Positions 10,184 through 23,266 of a DNA stretch of 64,000 nucleotides are shown in pieces. The first letter of the stretch is position 1, and each line of letters opens with the position of its first letter. This stretch comes from Bartonella henselae str. Houston-1 (GTDB taxonomy: Bacteria > Pseudomonadota > Alphaproteobacteria > Rhizobiales > Rhizobiaceae): positions 248,001 through 312,000 of the forward strand of contig NC_005956.1 in the NCBI RefSeq assembly GCF_000046705.1. The letters are read 5' to 3'. Below the pieces are notes generated by a model. It saw only the letters and a program-made list of their open reading frames with translations. It searched no databases and was not told the DNA's origin. Position numbers and translations under genes: made by a program.

Positions 10184-10210
10184 TGTTGGTCTTCTTAAAC
10201 TCCTAAGCCT

Positions 10211-10396
10211 ATTTCAAGTAAGTGCCCGTGAATGGTATATCGTGAAAGCCGTTGTACATTACCATTTCTTTACGCTTATGAAGTTTCACGCCGGCCTCAT
10301 CATTCTATTTACTAGCTCTCAATGTTGCAAAGGTTCTTGCATTGAGACTGTTCATAAGAAGTATTTTTACTCTTTTCTGAAGTAGTTTTTACATCA
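10211..10396. repeat. degenerate tandem repeat, copy 2
   Basis: Second copy of the unit at 9989-10183, separated from it by about 27 bp. The best conserved part is 10263-10396. A still weaker third copy may lie to the left of copy 1 (about 9880-9985). Origin unknown: it could be an old non-coding duplication or the remains of a repeated gene. Confidence 0.6.
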
Positions 10397-10558
10397 CGAC
10401 AACTCTGTTTGTGAAATGCAAGCGAATGTTTTTTCTGATTTTAAATGCAAAAATTTGAAATAAGAAAGTCTTAGGGTATTGGAACGCGCATTCAATCGAT
10501 GAAATGGTGAATTATTTTCATAAATCAATGTTTTGTACTTATAATATAATGACGCGCC

Positions 10559-11479
10559 TTAATGCTTTGTTATCGCGTCGATAATAGTTTTTACATTATG
10601 TTCCATCATATCGAGATAGGTTGCAGCAGGGCCATTTTTGTTCGATAACGCATCAGAATACAGTGTTCCACCAATTTGTAAACTTGTTTCTTTTGAAATC
10701 TGTTCTATGAGACGAGGATTAGAGATATTTTCAACAAACAGTGCAGTTGCTTTGTTGGCTTTAATCTGCTTGATAAGTTTGGCCACATCGGCTGCAGTCG
10801 CTTCAGCTTCTGTAGAAATCCCTTGGGGTGCAAGGATAGTGAAGCCATATTCTTGAGCAAAATAGCCAAAGGCGTCATGAGATGTGATAATAATACGCTT
10901 ATCTTTTGGAATGGTTGCAATCTTTGTTTTAAATGTTTCTTGTTTTTCTTTAAGTTTTTGGATGTAAGAGTTGGCGTTTTTGCTGTAGGTTGCACAGAAT
11001 TGTTGATCGATTTTACAAAAAGCAGTGGCAATATTTTTAATATAAATTTCAACATTTGGGATAGTCTGCCAAGCATGTGGATCAATATTACTGTGGCGGT
11101 GTTGGGCACTCTGTTCTTGGTTTTTAATTTCGAGGGGGGAGATGTTAGCACTCACTTCAACAACCAGTGCTTTTGTACCACTTGCTGTGATGAGACGGTC
11201 AATGAAACCTTCTAAATGAAGTCCGTTGATGAAAATAATATGAGCCTTTTTAAGCTCTTGAGCATCACGGGGGGTAGGTTCATAAGTATGGGTATTTGCA
11301 TTGGGACCAACGAAAGTAATCATAGAAATATGATCACCTCCTACATTTTTTACTAAGTCTGCAAGAATAGAAAAACTCGCGATAACTCTAATTTTATTAT
11401 ACGCAGAAGCAGAAAACGAAAAAAGCACAAGGAGTAAGAAGACTCCAAGCAGAACAAGTTTTTGAATAAGTCTAGGCAC
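10559..11479 (-). CDS. znuA: zinc-type metal ABC transporter, periplasmic binding protein
   Basis: A 306-aa cluster A-I (ZnuA/TroA) metal-binding protein with an N-terminal signal peptide (hydrophobic 8-24, likely cleaved near ASA-YNK). The four metal ligands expected for the family are visible: H64 in THTYEPTP, H135 in DPHAW, H201 in TSHDAFGYF and D276 in YSDAL. Histidine rather than glutamate at the third site is the zinc-type pattern. A small His-containing loop (AQHRHSN, 126-131) sits where ZnuA proteins have a longer His-rich loop. It is the last gene of znuCBA, one base after the znuB stop. Manganese transport cannot be fully excluded from sequence. Confidence 0.88.
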   Translation of the reverse strand: MPRLIQKLVLLGVFLLLVLFSFSASAYNKIRVIASFSILADLVKNVGGDHISMITFVGPNANTHTYEPTPRDAQELKKAHIIFINGLHLEGFIDRLITASGTKALVVEVSANISPLEIKNQEQSAQHRHSNIDPHAWQTIPNVEIYIKNIATAFCKIDQQFCATYSKNANSYIQKLKEKQETFKTKIATIPKDKRIIITSHDAFGYFAQEYGFTILAPQGISTEAEATAADVAKLIKQIKANKATALFVENISNPRLIEQISKETSLQIGGTLYSDALSNKNGPAATYLDMMEHNVKTIIDAITKH

Positions 11480-11480
11480 A

Positions 11481-12362
11481 TTATTTCCTTAAAGTGGGCA
11501 GGAAGGTATAAAAGAGATTTGGAAACCATGATACAATAAAGCCACGTGGACTTATAAAGCATGAAAAAAGATAAATAAATCCTGCGGCAATAATGATAGC
11601 GGGACCAGAGGGAAGTGAGAGATGAAAAGAAAGCAGTAGACCACATATACTAGCAACGATTCCCAAAAGGGTGGAAAGTATGCAGATAGGGCCCAGACGC
11701 GAAAGCCAAAAGCGGGCTGTAATAGCTGGAATCATCATAATACCAACAGAAAGTAATGTTCCAAGTGATTGGAAGCCTCCCACCAAATTCAATACAACAA
11801 GTCCGAGCAATGATACATGAATATATTTACTCAGTGGAGAGAGTGATTTAAAAAAGAGAGGATCAAAGCTTTCCACTACGAGTGCGCGCCAGAAAATGCA
11901 AAGGTTGCACACTGTGATCAACATGATAGTGGTGATTAGTAAAAGGGCTTGTGTATCAATTGCGAGTACTGAGCCAAATAAGAGATGAAGCAGATCAATT
12001 GTTGAGTCTTTAAGTGAAACAATAATGACACCAGCTGCAAGTGCAATAAGATAAAAAACAGTCATTGATGCGTCTTCTTTCTGAAAGCTATTTCGTGAAA
12101 TTAAGGCGGTTGCTAAAGCAACGATGATACCAGCTAGGATGCCACCAAGTGTCATAGATATGAGTGAGAATCCACAAAAAAGAAAAGCAATTGCAACACC
12201 AGGAAGAATAGCGTGAGATACAGCATCTCCTACTAAACTCATTCCACGCAGCATCAAAAATACGCCGACAGGACATGCGCTGATGGATAAGAGGATTGAA
12301 CCGATAAGGGCACTTTGCATAAAATGGAAATCAACGAAAGGGGCAAGAAAAAATGCGTACAC
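11481..12362 (-). CDS. znuB: zinc-type metal ABC transporter, permease
   Basis: A 293-aa ABC-3 family inner-membrane permease with about eight hydrophobic segments and the family motif RGMSLVGDAVSHAILPGVAI near residues 38-58. It forms the channel used by ZnuA and ZnuC. The annotated start is a GTG at 12360-12362, three bases after the znuC stop; an ATG 14 codons further in (MQSALIGS) is possible but would remove part of the first segment. It is in the middle of the three-gene operon. Confidence 0.9.
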   Translation of the reverse strand: MYAFFLAPFVDFHFMQSALIGSILLSISACPVGVFLMLRGMSLVGDAVSHAILPGVAIAFLFCGFSLISMTLGGILAGIIVALATALISRNSFQKEDASMTVFYLIALAAGVIIVSLKDSTIDLLHLLFGSVLAIDTQALLLITTIMLITVCNLCIFWRALVVESFDPLFFKSLSPLSKYIHVSLLGLVVLNLVGGFQSLGTLLSVGIMMIPAITARFWLSRLGPICILSTLLGIVASICGLLLSFHLSLPSGPAIIIAAGFIYLFSCFISPRGFIVSWFPNLFYTFLPTLRK

Positions 12363-12365
12363 GTA

Positions 12366-13118
12366 TTATAATCCAATAGAACAAGAATCATTGAAGGGAA
12401 GATATTGTTTTAGCACGCTGATACGAAAAGAGTTGGATATAACAGGTGATATAGCCTGGTGAATGGTGTCGGAGAAAAACTGTGTTGTTTCTCCATAGAA
12501 GGCATTTTGTTTATTAATTTGAATCATTTGTGGAAAATATTCTTGTACAATGAGGGGGTCATGGAGCGCTGTAAGAACTGTTCGTCCTTGTTTTTGCCAG
12601 TGTGCGATTAAAGTAAGAAGGTCTTTTTGGGTTTTACGATCTACACCATTGAAAGGTTCATCGAGCAAGATAAGATCGGCATCTTGTACAATAATACGTG
12701 CAAAAAGGGCGCGCTGTAATTGGCCACTTGAGAGCGTATCAAGTGAACGGGTGGCAAAAGCCGTGAGCCCAACTATTTCAAGTGCATTCTGAATTTTAGA
12801 GTAATAAGGGCGTTGGTTTTTCCATAATCCACAAAAAGACCATAGTCCCGTTTTTACAAGTGCTCTCACATCAATGGGAAATGTTTGATCTATATTACAT
12901 TGCTGAGCAAGATAAGCAATTCGGCTTTTCTTTGGTTTTGTAATTTTTCCTTTGAGAGGTTTAATCAATCCGACTATAGCTTTTAATAGTGTAGATTTTC
13001 CAGCACCATTATCACCCATTATTGCTACTAACGATCCAGCTTTTAACTTTGCTGAAAAATTTTCTATTGCTATCCTGTTTCCATAGCCTAATGTTGCATC
13101 ATTAAAATGCAGATTCAT
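12366..13118 (-). CDS. znuC: zinc-type metal ABC transporter, ATPase
   Basis: A 250-aa ATPase with Walker A GDNGAGKST (35-43), signature LSSGQ (129-133), Walker B LILLDE (149-154) and a switch histidine in TALHDP. It energises ZnuB. It is the first gene of the operon, so the long AT-rich palindrome 38 bp upstream of its ATG probably controls all three genes. The C-terminal ~40 residues beyond the ATPase core are not conserved in any way I recognise. Confidence 0.9.
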   Translation of the reverse strand: MNLHFNDATLGYGNRIAIENFSAKLKAGSLVAIMGDNGAGKSTLLKAIVGLIKPLKGKITKPKKSRIAYLAQQCNIDQTFPIDVRALVKTGLWSFCGLWKNQRPYYSKIQNALEIVGLTAFATRSLDTLSSGQLQRALFARIIVQDADLILLDEPFNGVDRKTQKDLLTLIAHWQKQGRTVLTALHDPLIVQEYFPQMIQINKQNAFYGETTQFFSDTIHQAISPVISNSFRISVLKQYLPFNDSCSIGL

Positions 13119-13155
13119 AATTCATACCGTTTCTATTATCTCTCTTAGGATAGAT

Positions 13156-13200
13156 ATGTAATAATATAACATTTGTCAACAAAATGTTATATTATTACAT
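13156..13200. promoter_or_regulatory. probable double Zur operator upstream of znuCBA
   Basis: A 19-bp perfect inverted repeat (13156-13174 and 13182-13200) with a 7-nt centre. Each arm is itself nearly palindromic: ATGTAATAATATAACAT on the left and its mirror on the right. Each arm resembles the rhizobial Zur consensus as I recall it (ATGTTATA-TATAACAT). It ends 38 bp before znuC, where a zinc-loaded repressor would block transcription. Zur itself is not encoded in this window. Confidence 0.7.
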
Positions 13201-13287
13201 AGATTTTGGAACTAATTATTTTCGTGGGAAGATCGTGGAAAATTAAAAATAATGGTTGAATTTTCCTTGACGAAAGAGAGTGTGTGT

Positions 13288-13303
13288 ATACTATATATAG
13301 TAT
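13288..13303. promoter_or_regulatory. NrdR-box-like palindrome upstream of nrdHIEF
   Basis: ATACTATATATAGTAT is a perfect 16-bp palindrome that differs from the NrdR box consensus ACACWATATATWGTGT only at positions 2 and 15. NrdR boxes usually occur in pairs about 31 bp apart; at the expected downstream position (13319-13334) there is only a weak half-match. It lies about 520 bp before nrdH, which implies a long leader if the promoter is here. Confidence 0.6.
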
Positions 13304-13826
13304 TAAAAATGATTGGTGATTCTAAATAGGCACAAGTGAGGGTACAGTGTGTTTCGTTTGGCATCTAAGTTATTTCCATAATGTGATAGAAAAAAGTTTA
13401 TTGACGCAAGAGGAAAGCAGTATTTCTGCTGAAGTATCTCTTGAGGGGTAATTCCGTTTCGTGTTTGTGAGTTGATTGTATCATAAACAGAGTAAAATTA
13501 GTGTTGAGGAGCGACTGCTGGAGACGTTTTAGGGGTCGTTGGTTTTTTTAGGCAGCAGGAGGGTATTGTAATGCAAGCAGAAGATTGTTTTATAACTGAG
13601 CTATTTTACCATTTTTGTTGTAAGATAATCATTTATTCTCGTTGTAATTTTAAAATTATTTGATGAGGATTTCTGTTACGTTCAGAAAGCTATGTATTGT
13701 TTGAACGAGAGTAGAGCTGCACATATTTGTGTATGCTTGCTGTTGTTTGTTATTCTTGAGTATCTATAAAATCGTCAAAATTAACTCTAAAAGAGTTAAT
13801 TTTTTGGAATTTTGAAAGTTGAAAAA
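13304..13826 (+). other. long non-coding leader of the nrd operon
   Basis: No convincing ORF is present in this 520-bp stretch between the NrdR-like box and nrdH. At 13511-13558 two short helices can form in an interleaved order: GCGAC (13511-13515) with GTCGT (13535-13539), and CTGCTG (13515-13520) with CAGCAG (13553-13558). This is the layout of a pseudoknot or of two competing folds. A hairpin with a T-run lies directly before nrdH. The stretch could be a regulatory 5' UTR or contain a separate small RNA. Confidence 0.4.
13777..13805 (+). terminator. terminator-like hairpin just before nrdH
   Basis: AAAATTAACTCT (13777-13788) and AGAGTTAATTTT (13792-13803) form a 12-bp stem with a 3-nt loop, ending in a run of six T. 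It ends about 20 bases before the nrdH ATG. It may end an upstream small RNA or act as an attenuator of nrdHIEF. The stem is AT-rich, so termination may be partial. Confidence 0.55.
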
Positions 13827-14051
13827 ATGCCGGTCACTATTTATAGCAAACCATCTTGCGTCCAATGTGATGCTACACGCCGCGCTTTCGATGCTAAAGG
13901 CATTAATTATCGTGTGGTTGACATTTCTCGGGATGAACAAGCATATAGTTTTGTTCAGTCTTTAGGGTATCGTCAGGTTCCTGTAGTTGTTTGTGGTGAA
14001 AATCATTGGTCTGGTTTTAGACCAGATATGATTAGTGGTCTTTGTGTTTAA
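13827..14051 (+). CDS. nrdH: glutaredoxin-like protein NrdH
   Basis: A 74-aa thioredoxin-fold electron donor for class Ib ribonucleotide reductase. The redox motif CVQC (C11, C14) follows the first strand VTIYSKPS, and the C-terminal WSGFRPDMI is diagnostic of NrdH. I chose ATG 13827; an in-frame TTG at 13812 would add five residues. No strong Shine-Dalgarno is present for either start. It is the first gene of nrdHIEF, and its stop shares a base with the nrdI start (TAATG). Confidence 0.92.
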   Translation: MPVTIYSKPSCVQCDATRRAFDAKGINYRVVDISRDEQAYSFVQSLGYRQVPVVVCGENHWSGFRPDMISGLCV

Positions 14052-14430
14052 TGGGACTTATCGTTTATTATTCGAGTGCAACGGGTAATACTGAGTATTT
14101 TGTTTCTCAGCTTGATCAACGACTCTTCAAAATTGATAAAAAAAAACCGTCGATGTTAGTTGATGAGCCTTATGTGTTGGTTGTTCCTACGTATGCAGAT
14201 GGTGAAGGGAAAATGGCTGTGCCGAAAGCAGTTATTCGTTTTCTCAATGAAGATGAGAACCGAAAATTGATTCGGGGGGTCATTGGTGGTGGGAATCGTA
14301 ATTTTGGTCGCTATTACAGCTTAGCGAGCAAGATCATTGCTGAAAAGTGTTTTGTGCCTTGTCTGTATCGTTTTGAGCTGCGTGGAACTGAGGAAGATAT
14401 TATTTGTGTAAAGAAGGGATTGGAAAGATT

Positions 14431-14449
<19 letters not shown>
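14051..14449 (+). CDS. nrdI: flavodoxin-like protein NrdI
   Basis: A 132-aa FMN protein that supplies the oxidant used to build the dimanganese-tyrosyl radical cofactor of NrdF. The phosphate-binding loop [10 protein letters not shown] (8-17) and the segment [14 protein letters not shown] near 80 are typical. ATG at 14051 overlaps the nrdH stop by one base, so translation is probably coupled. The 3' end overlaps the proposed nrdE start by about 19 bp. Length is standard for the family. Confidence 0.93.
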
Positions 14450-18426
<3,977 letters not shown>

Positions 18427-18430
<4 letters not shown>

Positions 18431-19506
18431 TCATGATGATCCATTTCCATAAGGAGGGCTGTTTGGTGATCGGATATGAGTGCATGAATAAGTTCATCAA
18501 GATCTCCTTCTAAAACGCGGTCAAGTTTATAAAGAGTGAGATTAATACGATGATCCGTGACACGTCCTTGTGGAAAATTATAGGTACGAATACGTTCTGA
18601 GCGATCACCAGATCCAACTTGGCTTTTACGGGATGCTGAGCGTTCATTTTCCGCTTTTTGTCGTTCAATATCAAATAAGCGTGCACGTAAAATTTGCAGT
18701 GCCCGTGCGCGATTTTGATGCTGTGATTTTTCTGCTTGTACGACCATAATCCCAGTTGGAATATGTGTGATACGAACAGCGGAATCCGTTGTATTGACAT
18801 GCTGTCCTCCTGCTCCAGAGGCACGCATTGTATCAATGCGAATATCTTCTGGACGAATTTCAATATCAATTTCTTCAGCTTCTGGAAGCACTGCAACGGT
18901 AGCAGCAGATGTATGGATGCGTCCACCTGTTTCTGTTTCAGGGATGCGTTGCACACGATGAACACCTGATTCAAATTTGAGTTTAGAAAAGACACCTCTC
19001 CCTGAAATAGTAGCAATAATTTCTTTATATCCACCAACTTCCCCTTCATTAAGCGAAACAACTTCCACTTTCCAGTTACGAGAAGCGGCATAACGTTCAT
19101 ACATGCGAAAGAGATCACCGGCGAAAAGTGCTGCTTCTGATCCACCTGTCCCGGCTCGAATTTCAACAATGGCGCTTTTTTCATCAGCAACGTCTTTGGG
19201 CAAAAGAAGAATCTGAAGCTTTTGCTCAAGTTGTTCCATTTTCTGACATAATAATGGGAGCTCTTCTTGAGCAAGAGTACGCATCTCTACATCTGTGAGT
19301 TTATCACTGATGATAGTTTCTAGATCTGTGATCTCTCCGTAAAGAGCATTTAATGCTCGTATGGAACTAACAATTGGTTGCAATTCAGCATATTCAGAAG
19401 CTAATTTTACATAAATTTCAGCATTCGGGTTTTTAGCCATTTGGCTTTCAATTATTTCAAAGCGCTTTTCAAGCTGTCTCATACGATCTTGTGGCAAAGA
19501 AACCAT
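18427..19506 (-). CDS. prfA: peptide chain release factor 1
   Basis: A 359-aa class I release factor that reads UAA and UAG. The hydrolysis motif GGQ is at 233-235 inside [11 protein letters not shown]. The stop-codon recognition motif occupies 189-191 as PET ([15 protein letters not shown]), the alphaproteobacterial form of the RF1 PxT motif. An SPF-type motif of RF2 is absent. It is first in a two-gene unit with prmC, with about 190 bp separating it from the upstream regulator gene. Confidence 0.96.
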
Positions 19507-19700
19507 GATAATATTGGCCTCATTTATTATAATACTTTTGTTGTAATATTAGTGATAGAGTGTTTTATAGCATCCTATAAAAAGGGGTAATAAAGTAGAA
19601 AATCTTTCTTGCCAATGGAAACTGCAGGCTTTTAAAGAGAACTTGTGTAAAATCTTGTTTGCAGGAAGAATTTTTTGATGACACATGAGAAACTATAATT

Positions 19701-20117
19701 TTAAAAATTACGTTTTTTCCCATAAAGTTCAAGGCGGTGATGGATAATATCATAACCAAGGGACTTAGCGATTTCTTCTTGCAACTTTTCAATAATATCA
19801 GAATGAAATTCGATAACTTGCCCTGTTTCCAAATCAATGAGATGATCATGGTGGTGCCCATCTGCTTGCTCAAAACGAGAGGGACCACCACTAAAACTAT
19901 GGCGATGAATCGTCCCATTTCCTTCTAATATCTTCATGGTTCTGTAAACAGTTGAGAGCGAAATACTGGAATCTATTTTGTTAGCACGTTGAAAAATTTC
20001 AAATGCATTAGGATGATCTTTTGTGTCGACCAAAATATCAAGAATAATACGTCGTTGACGTGTCACTCTTAAACCTGCAGTGCGTAATTCTTGCTCATAA
20101 TTTCGCTTTTTATGCAT
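19701..20117 (-). CDS. fur: Fur-family metal regulator, Mur-like
   Basis: A 138-aa Fur-superfamily repressor. The winged helix has the recognition region [16 protein letters not shown] near 50-65. The metal-binding segment is [20 protein letters not shown]: the histidines are kept but the CxxC pair that usually follows is missing. This is the form I know from rhizobial Mur (manganese-responsive Fur) rather than Zur or Irr. I chose ATG 20117; a longer frame to 20189 would run into secA. It ends about 190 bp before prfA and starts 18 bp after the secA stop. Likely targets are manganese or iron transport genes elsewhere. Confidence 0.85.
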   Translation of the reverse strand: MHKKRNYEQELRTAGLRVTRQRRIILDILVDTKDHPNAFEIFQRANKIDSSISLSTVYRTMKILEGNGTIHRHSFSGGPSRFEQADGHHHDHLIDLETGQVIEFHSDIIEKLQEEIAKSLGYDIIHHRLELYGKKRNF

Positions 20118-20134
20118 CTTAACTGTTATATTTT

Positions 20135-22852
20135 TCAGACGAAGGCGCCGTGACAATGTTTGTATTTTTTTTCTGAACCACAAGGACAACGTTCATTCCG
20201 TCCCACTTTCCCCCATGTGGTTGAATCACTAGGATTACGATCTTTCGGATTAACGAATTTATTTTCTTGTGATGGTGTCCACAAGGTAGAACTATTTTTT
20301 TTATTTTGATCATTCAAAATAGGATCACCAACATCCGTTTGTTCAGGTATGCGCGGTTCTATGGGTTGCTGAATGATCTCGAAACGCATGAGTTTAGAGG
20401 TAACGATTCTGCGTAAATTTCTAAGCATGGCTTGAAAGAGTTCAAATGATTCTGTCTTATATTCGTTGAGAGGATCACGTTGTGCATAACCACGAAAACC
20501 GACAACGGAACGGAGATGGTCTAAATGTACCAGATGTTCACGCCACAATGTGTCAATGGTTTCAAGTAATACGGCCTTATGGAAATAAGCCATAACTTCT
20601 GGAGAGAAGCGTTCAATACGTTCGTTTTCAAGTTTGGTAACAGCATTTGATATACGCTCTAAGATTTGTTCTTCAGCAATTCCATCTTCTTTTGCCCATG
20701 TCTCGATTGGCAGTTCAAGATTAAAGAGCTGATGAAGTTCTTCTTGTAGAGCTGTAATGTCCCATTTTTCGCAATACGTTCCAGAGGGAATGTAGGTTTC
20801 GACAAGATCTTCAACCACTTCGTTGCGCATTTCGAGAATCATTTCAGTTAAATCCTCTGCGTTCATGATCTCCATACGTTGTTCAAAAATAACTTTGCGC
20901 TGATCATTCATCACATCGTCATATTTTAATAAATTTTTACGAATTTCGAAATTTCTTGCTTCAACTTTTTTTTGCGCTTTTTCGATGGCTTTATTAATCC
21001 ATGGATGAATAATAGCTTCGTTTTCTTTTAATCCAAGTTTTTGCAACATCCCATCCATGCGGTTGGAACCGAAGATTCGCATGAGATCATCTTGAAGAGA
21101 GAGAAAAAATTTTGAGCGACCGGGATCGCCTTGGCGACCAGAACGTCCACGTAGTTGGTTATCAATACGGCGACTTTCGTGACGTTCAGTAGCAATAACA
21201 TAAAGACCACCAGCAGCTAATGCTTTTTCTTTGAGTTGCTTGACGTCTTTTTTAATTTCTTCAATTTTTGCAGTTCGTTCTAGTCCTTCGGGCATATCCT
21301 GTAATTCTTGTCGAATGCGCATTTCGATATTACCACCAAGCTGTATATCAGTACCGCGACCAGCCATATTGGTTGCGATAGTTACTGCTCCAGGAACTCC
21401 TGCCTGTGCAATAATGTATGCCTCTTGTTCATGATAGCGGGCGTTCAGAACTCTAAAATTGGTAATGCCTTCTTTTCGCAAACGTTCTGCCAATTGTTCT
21501 GACTTTTCAATAGAAGTTGTTCCAACAAGAATAGGCTGTCTTTTTTCATGTGCTTGACGAATATCACGTACAATAGCACGATATTTTTCTTCTGCTGTTC
21601 GATAGATTTCATCATCTTCATCACGACGCTGTATCGGTAAATTTGTGGGAACTTCGATAACGTCAAGACCATAAATATTACTAAATTCTTCTGCTTCTGT
21701 TATAGCAGTACCTGTCATGCCAGAAAGTTTTCTATACATACGGAAATAATTTTGGAAAGTAATGGAAGCAAGAGTCTGATTCTCTGGTTGAATAGCAACG
21801 TGCTCTTTTGCTTCTAATGCTTGATGAAGCCCTTCAGAATAACGCCGCCCCGGCATCATACGACCTGTAAATTCATCAATGATAACAATTTCACCATTGC
21901 GGACAATGTAATCCTTGTCACGGACAAAGAGCTTATGGGCTTTTAGAGCATTATTGATATGATGGACGATAGCGACATTTTCTATATCGTAGAGACTTTC
22001 ACCTTTAAGATGCCCTGCCTGTTCGAGCATTTTTTCAATTTTTTCAGTACCAACTTCGGTAAAGGTTGTTGTTTTTTGTTTTTCGTCTATTTCATAGTCT
22101 TCTGGAGTTAAGGCAGGGATAAATGTATCAATAAGGTTATAGAAGTCAGTCCGATCTTCTAAAGGACCAGAAATAATAAGAGGAGTACGTGCTTCATCAA
22201 TGAGGATCGAATCAACTTCATCGACGATTGCATAATGATGCCCACGTTGGACCATTTGACTACGGTCGAAAGCCATATTATCGCGCAGATAATCAAAACC
22301 CAATTCATTGTTTGTGGCATAGGTGATATCACATGCATAGGCTGCTCGGCGGGCGTCACTATCAAGATCATGCAAAATCACGCCCGTTGTAAGTCCTAGA
22401 AAACCGAAGATTTTTCCCATTGTTTCAGCATCACGATTGGCAAGATAATCGTTTACTGTCACGACATGAACGCCTTTTCCTTCCAATGCGTTGAGATAAA
22501 TTGGCAAAGTTGCCATTAATGTTTTACCTTCACCGGTGCGCATTTCAGCAATGCCACAATCATGAAGCACCATTCCACCAATGAGCTGTACATCAAAAGG
22601 ACGCATATCATAAACACGTTTTGCTGCTTCACGGACAGTTGCGAAAGCTTCTGGTAAGAGCAAATCAACGGTTTCACCTTCCACGAGACGTTTACGAAAT
22701 TCATCGGTTTTTTTGCAAAGCTGTGTATCACTTAACTTCTGGAATTGCTCTTCCAAAACATTAATTTGTTCGGCTTTTTTGCGAAGAACCTTGAGGCGCC
22801 GTTCATGAGCTGAACCAAAAAATTTACGTGCAAAGACACCTAAACCGACCAT
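20135..22852 (-). CDS. secA: preprotein translocase ATPase SecA
   Basis: A 905-aa motor that drives unfolded secretory proteins through SecYEG. Walker A is in [14 protein letters not shown] near 105, the DEAD-type box in [11 protein letters not shown] near 213, and the second nucleotide-binding domain contains [14 protein letters not shown]. The C-terminal zinc-binding tail for SecB contact is complete: C889, C891, C900, H901 in [17 protein letters not shown] 22852 is preceded by AAAGAAAGGG. It stands at the head of its own minus-strand unit, divergent from the parvulin gene. Confidence 0.97.
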   Translation of the reverse strand: MVGLGVFARKFFGSAHERRLKVLRKKAEQINVLEEQFQKLSDTQLCKKTDEFRKRLVEGETVDLLLPEAFATVREAAKRVYDMRPFDVQLIGGMVLHDCGIAEMRTGEGKTLMATLPIYLNALEGKGVHVVTVNDYLANRDAETMGKIFGFLGLTTGVILHDLDSDARRAAYACDITYATNNELGFDYLRDNMAFDRSQMVQRGHHYAIVDEVDSILIDEARTPLIISGPLEDRTDFYNLIDTFIPALTPEDYEIDEKQKTTTFTEVGTEKIEKMLEQAGHLKGESLYDIENVAIVHHINNALKAHKLFVRDKDYIVRNGEIVIIDEFTGRMMPGRRYSEGLHQALEAKEHVAIQPENQTLASITFQNYFRMYRKLSGMTGTAITEAEEFSNIYGLDVIEVPTNLPIQRRDEDDEIYRTAEEKYRAIVRDIRQAHEKRQPILVGTTSIEKSEQLAERLRKEGITNFRVLNARYHEQEAYIIAQAGVPGAVTIATNMAGRGTDIQLGGNIEMRIRQELQDMPEGLERTAKIEEIKKDVKQLKEKALAAGGLYVIATERHESRRIDNQLRGRSGRQGDPGRSKFFLSLQDDLMRIFGSNRMDGMLQKLGLKENEAIIHPWINKAIEKAQKKVEARNFEIRKNLLKYDDVMNDQRKVIFEQRMEIMNAEDLTEMILEMRNEVVEDLVETYIPSGTYCEKWDITALQEELHQLFNLELPIETWAKEDGIAEEQILERISNAVTKLENERIERFSPEVMAYFHKAVLLETIDTLWREHLVHLDHLRSVVGFRGYAQRDPLNEYKTESFELFQAMLRNLRRIVTSKLMRFEIIQQPIEPRIPEQTDVGDPILNDQNKKNSSTLWTPSQENKFVNPKDRNPSDSTTWGKVGRNERCPCGSEKKYKHCHGAFV

Positions 22853-23266
22853 CCCTGGCCCTTTCTTTTATTTGTTGCCACTATTACTGGGTATTTCATA
22901 TATTATCCCCACACTCTAAATCTCGTAAGGTATTTAATATAACCAAACGCAGATAGTACCATTATACTTGTTGGTGCGCAATTTTTCACTTCAATTATTA
23001 AAGTAGAGATAAGGGGATAAGTGCACCATGTCAACTTTAGTAATGCTGTTTAATTATCATATTACAGGGTAACTTAGGGTATAATATGGCATTTTCTATA
23101 TGATTTTTTCAGTATTATGAGGTAGGGAAGGATAGTCTGAGAAAAGAAAAAAGTTTATGTTTTTTTGAACAAAATTATCAGTTTATTTATCTATGTTTAG
23201 AGATTAAAATGCTACAGATAAAAAATTGGGATCTTGAACATGCGTTCATTCTTAAGGAGTATATTT
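22853..23266. other. divergent intergenic region secA / parvulin gene
   Basis: This 414-bp gap should hold both promoters. A TATAAT hexamer at 23080-23085 on the + strand could serve the parvulin gene, though no good -35 is at the right distance. The RBS AAGGAG at its right end fixes the parvulin start. I see no ORF or stable RNA structure. Confidence 0.4.

Larger units (their letters stand above)
9173..10558. other. 1.4-kb non-coding region between ugpB and znuA
   Basis: The right end of the ugp transcription unit has its promoter at the left of this gap (about 9173-9300). I find no credible gene in the rest. A 71-codon frame at 9476-9691 on the + strand has no good start signal and no recognisable content. 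Between 9989 and 10396 two imperfect copies of a ~190-bp sequence lie in tandem (listed separately). The remainder looks like decayed sequence. Confidence 0.5.

Noticed and set aside
10823..11215. 130-codon + strand frame opposite znuA
   Set aside because: It is the antisense shadow of a well-supported gene; no RBS and no recognisable content.
13304..13826. Cobalamin riboswitch in the nrd leader
   Set aside because: The conserved B12-box words were not found, and the downstream enzyme is B12-independent class Ib.
18510..19274. 254-codon frame overlapping prfA
   Set aside because: Same strand, other frame of prfA; prfA shows GGQ and all expected motifs, so this is a shadow.
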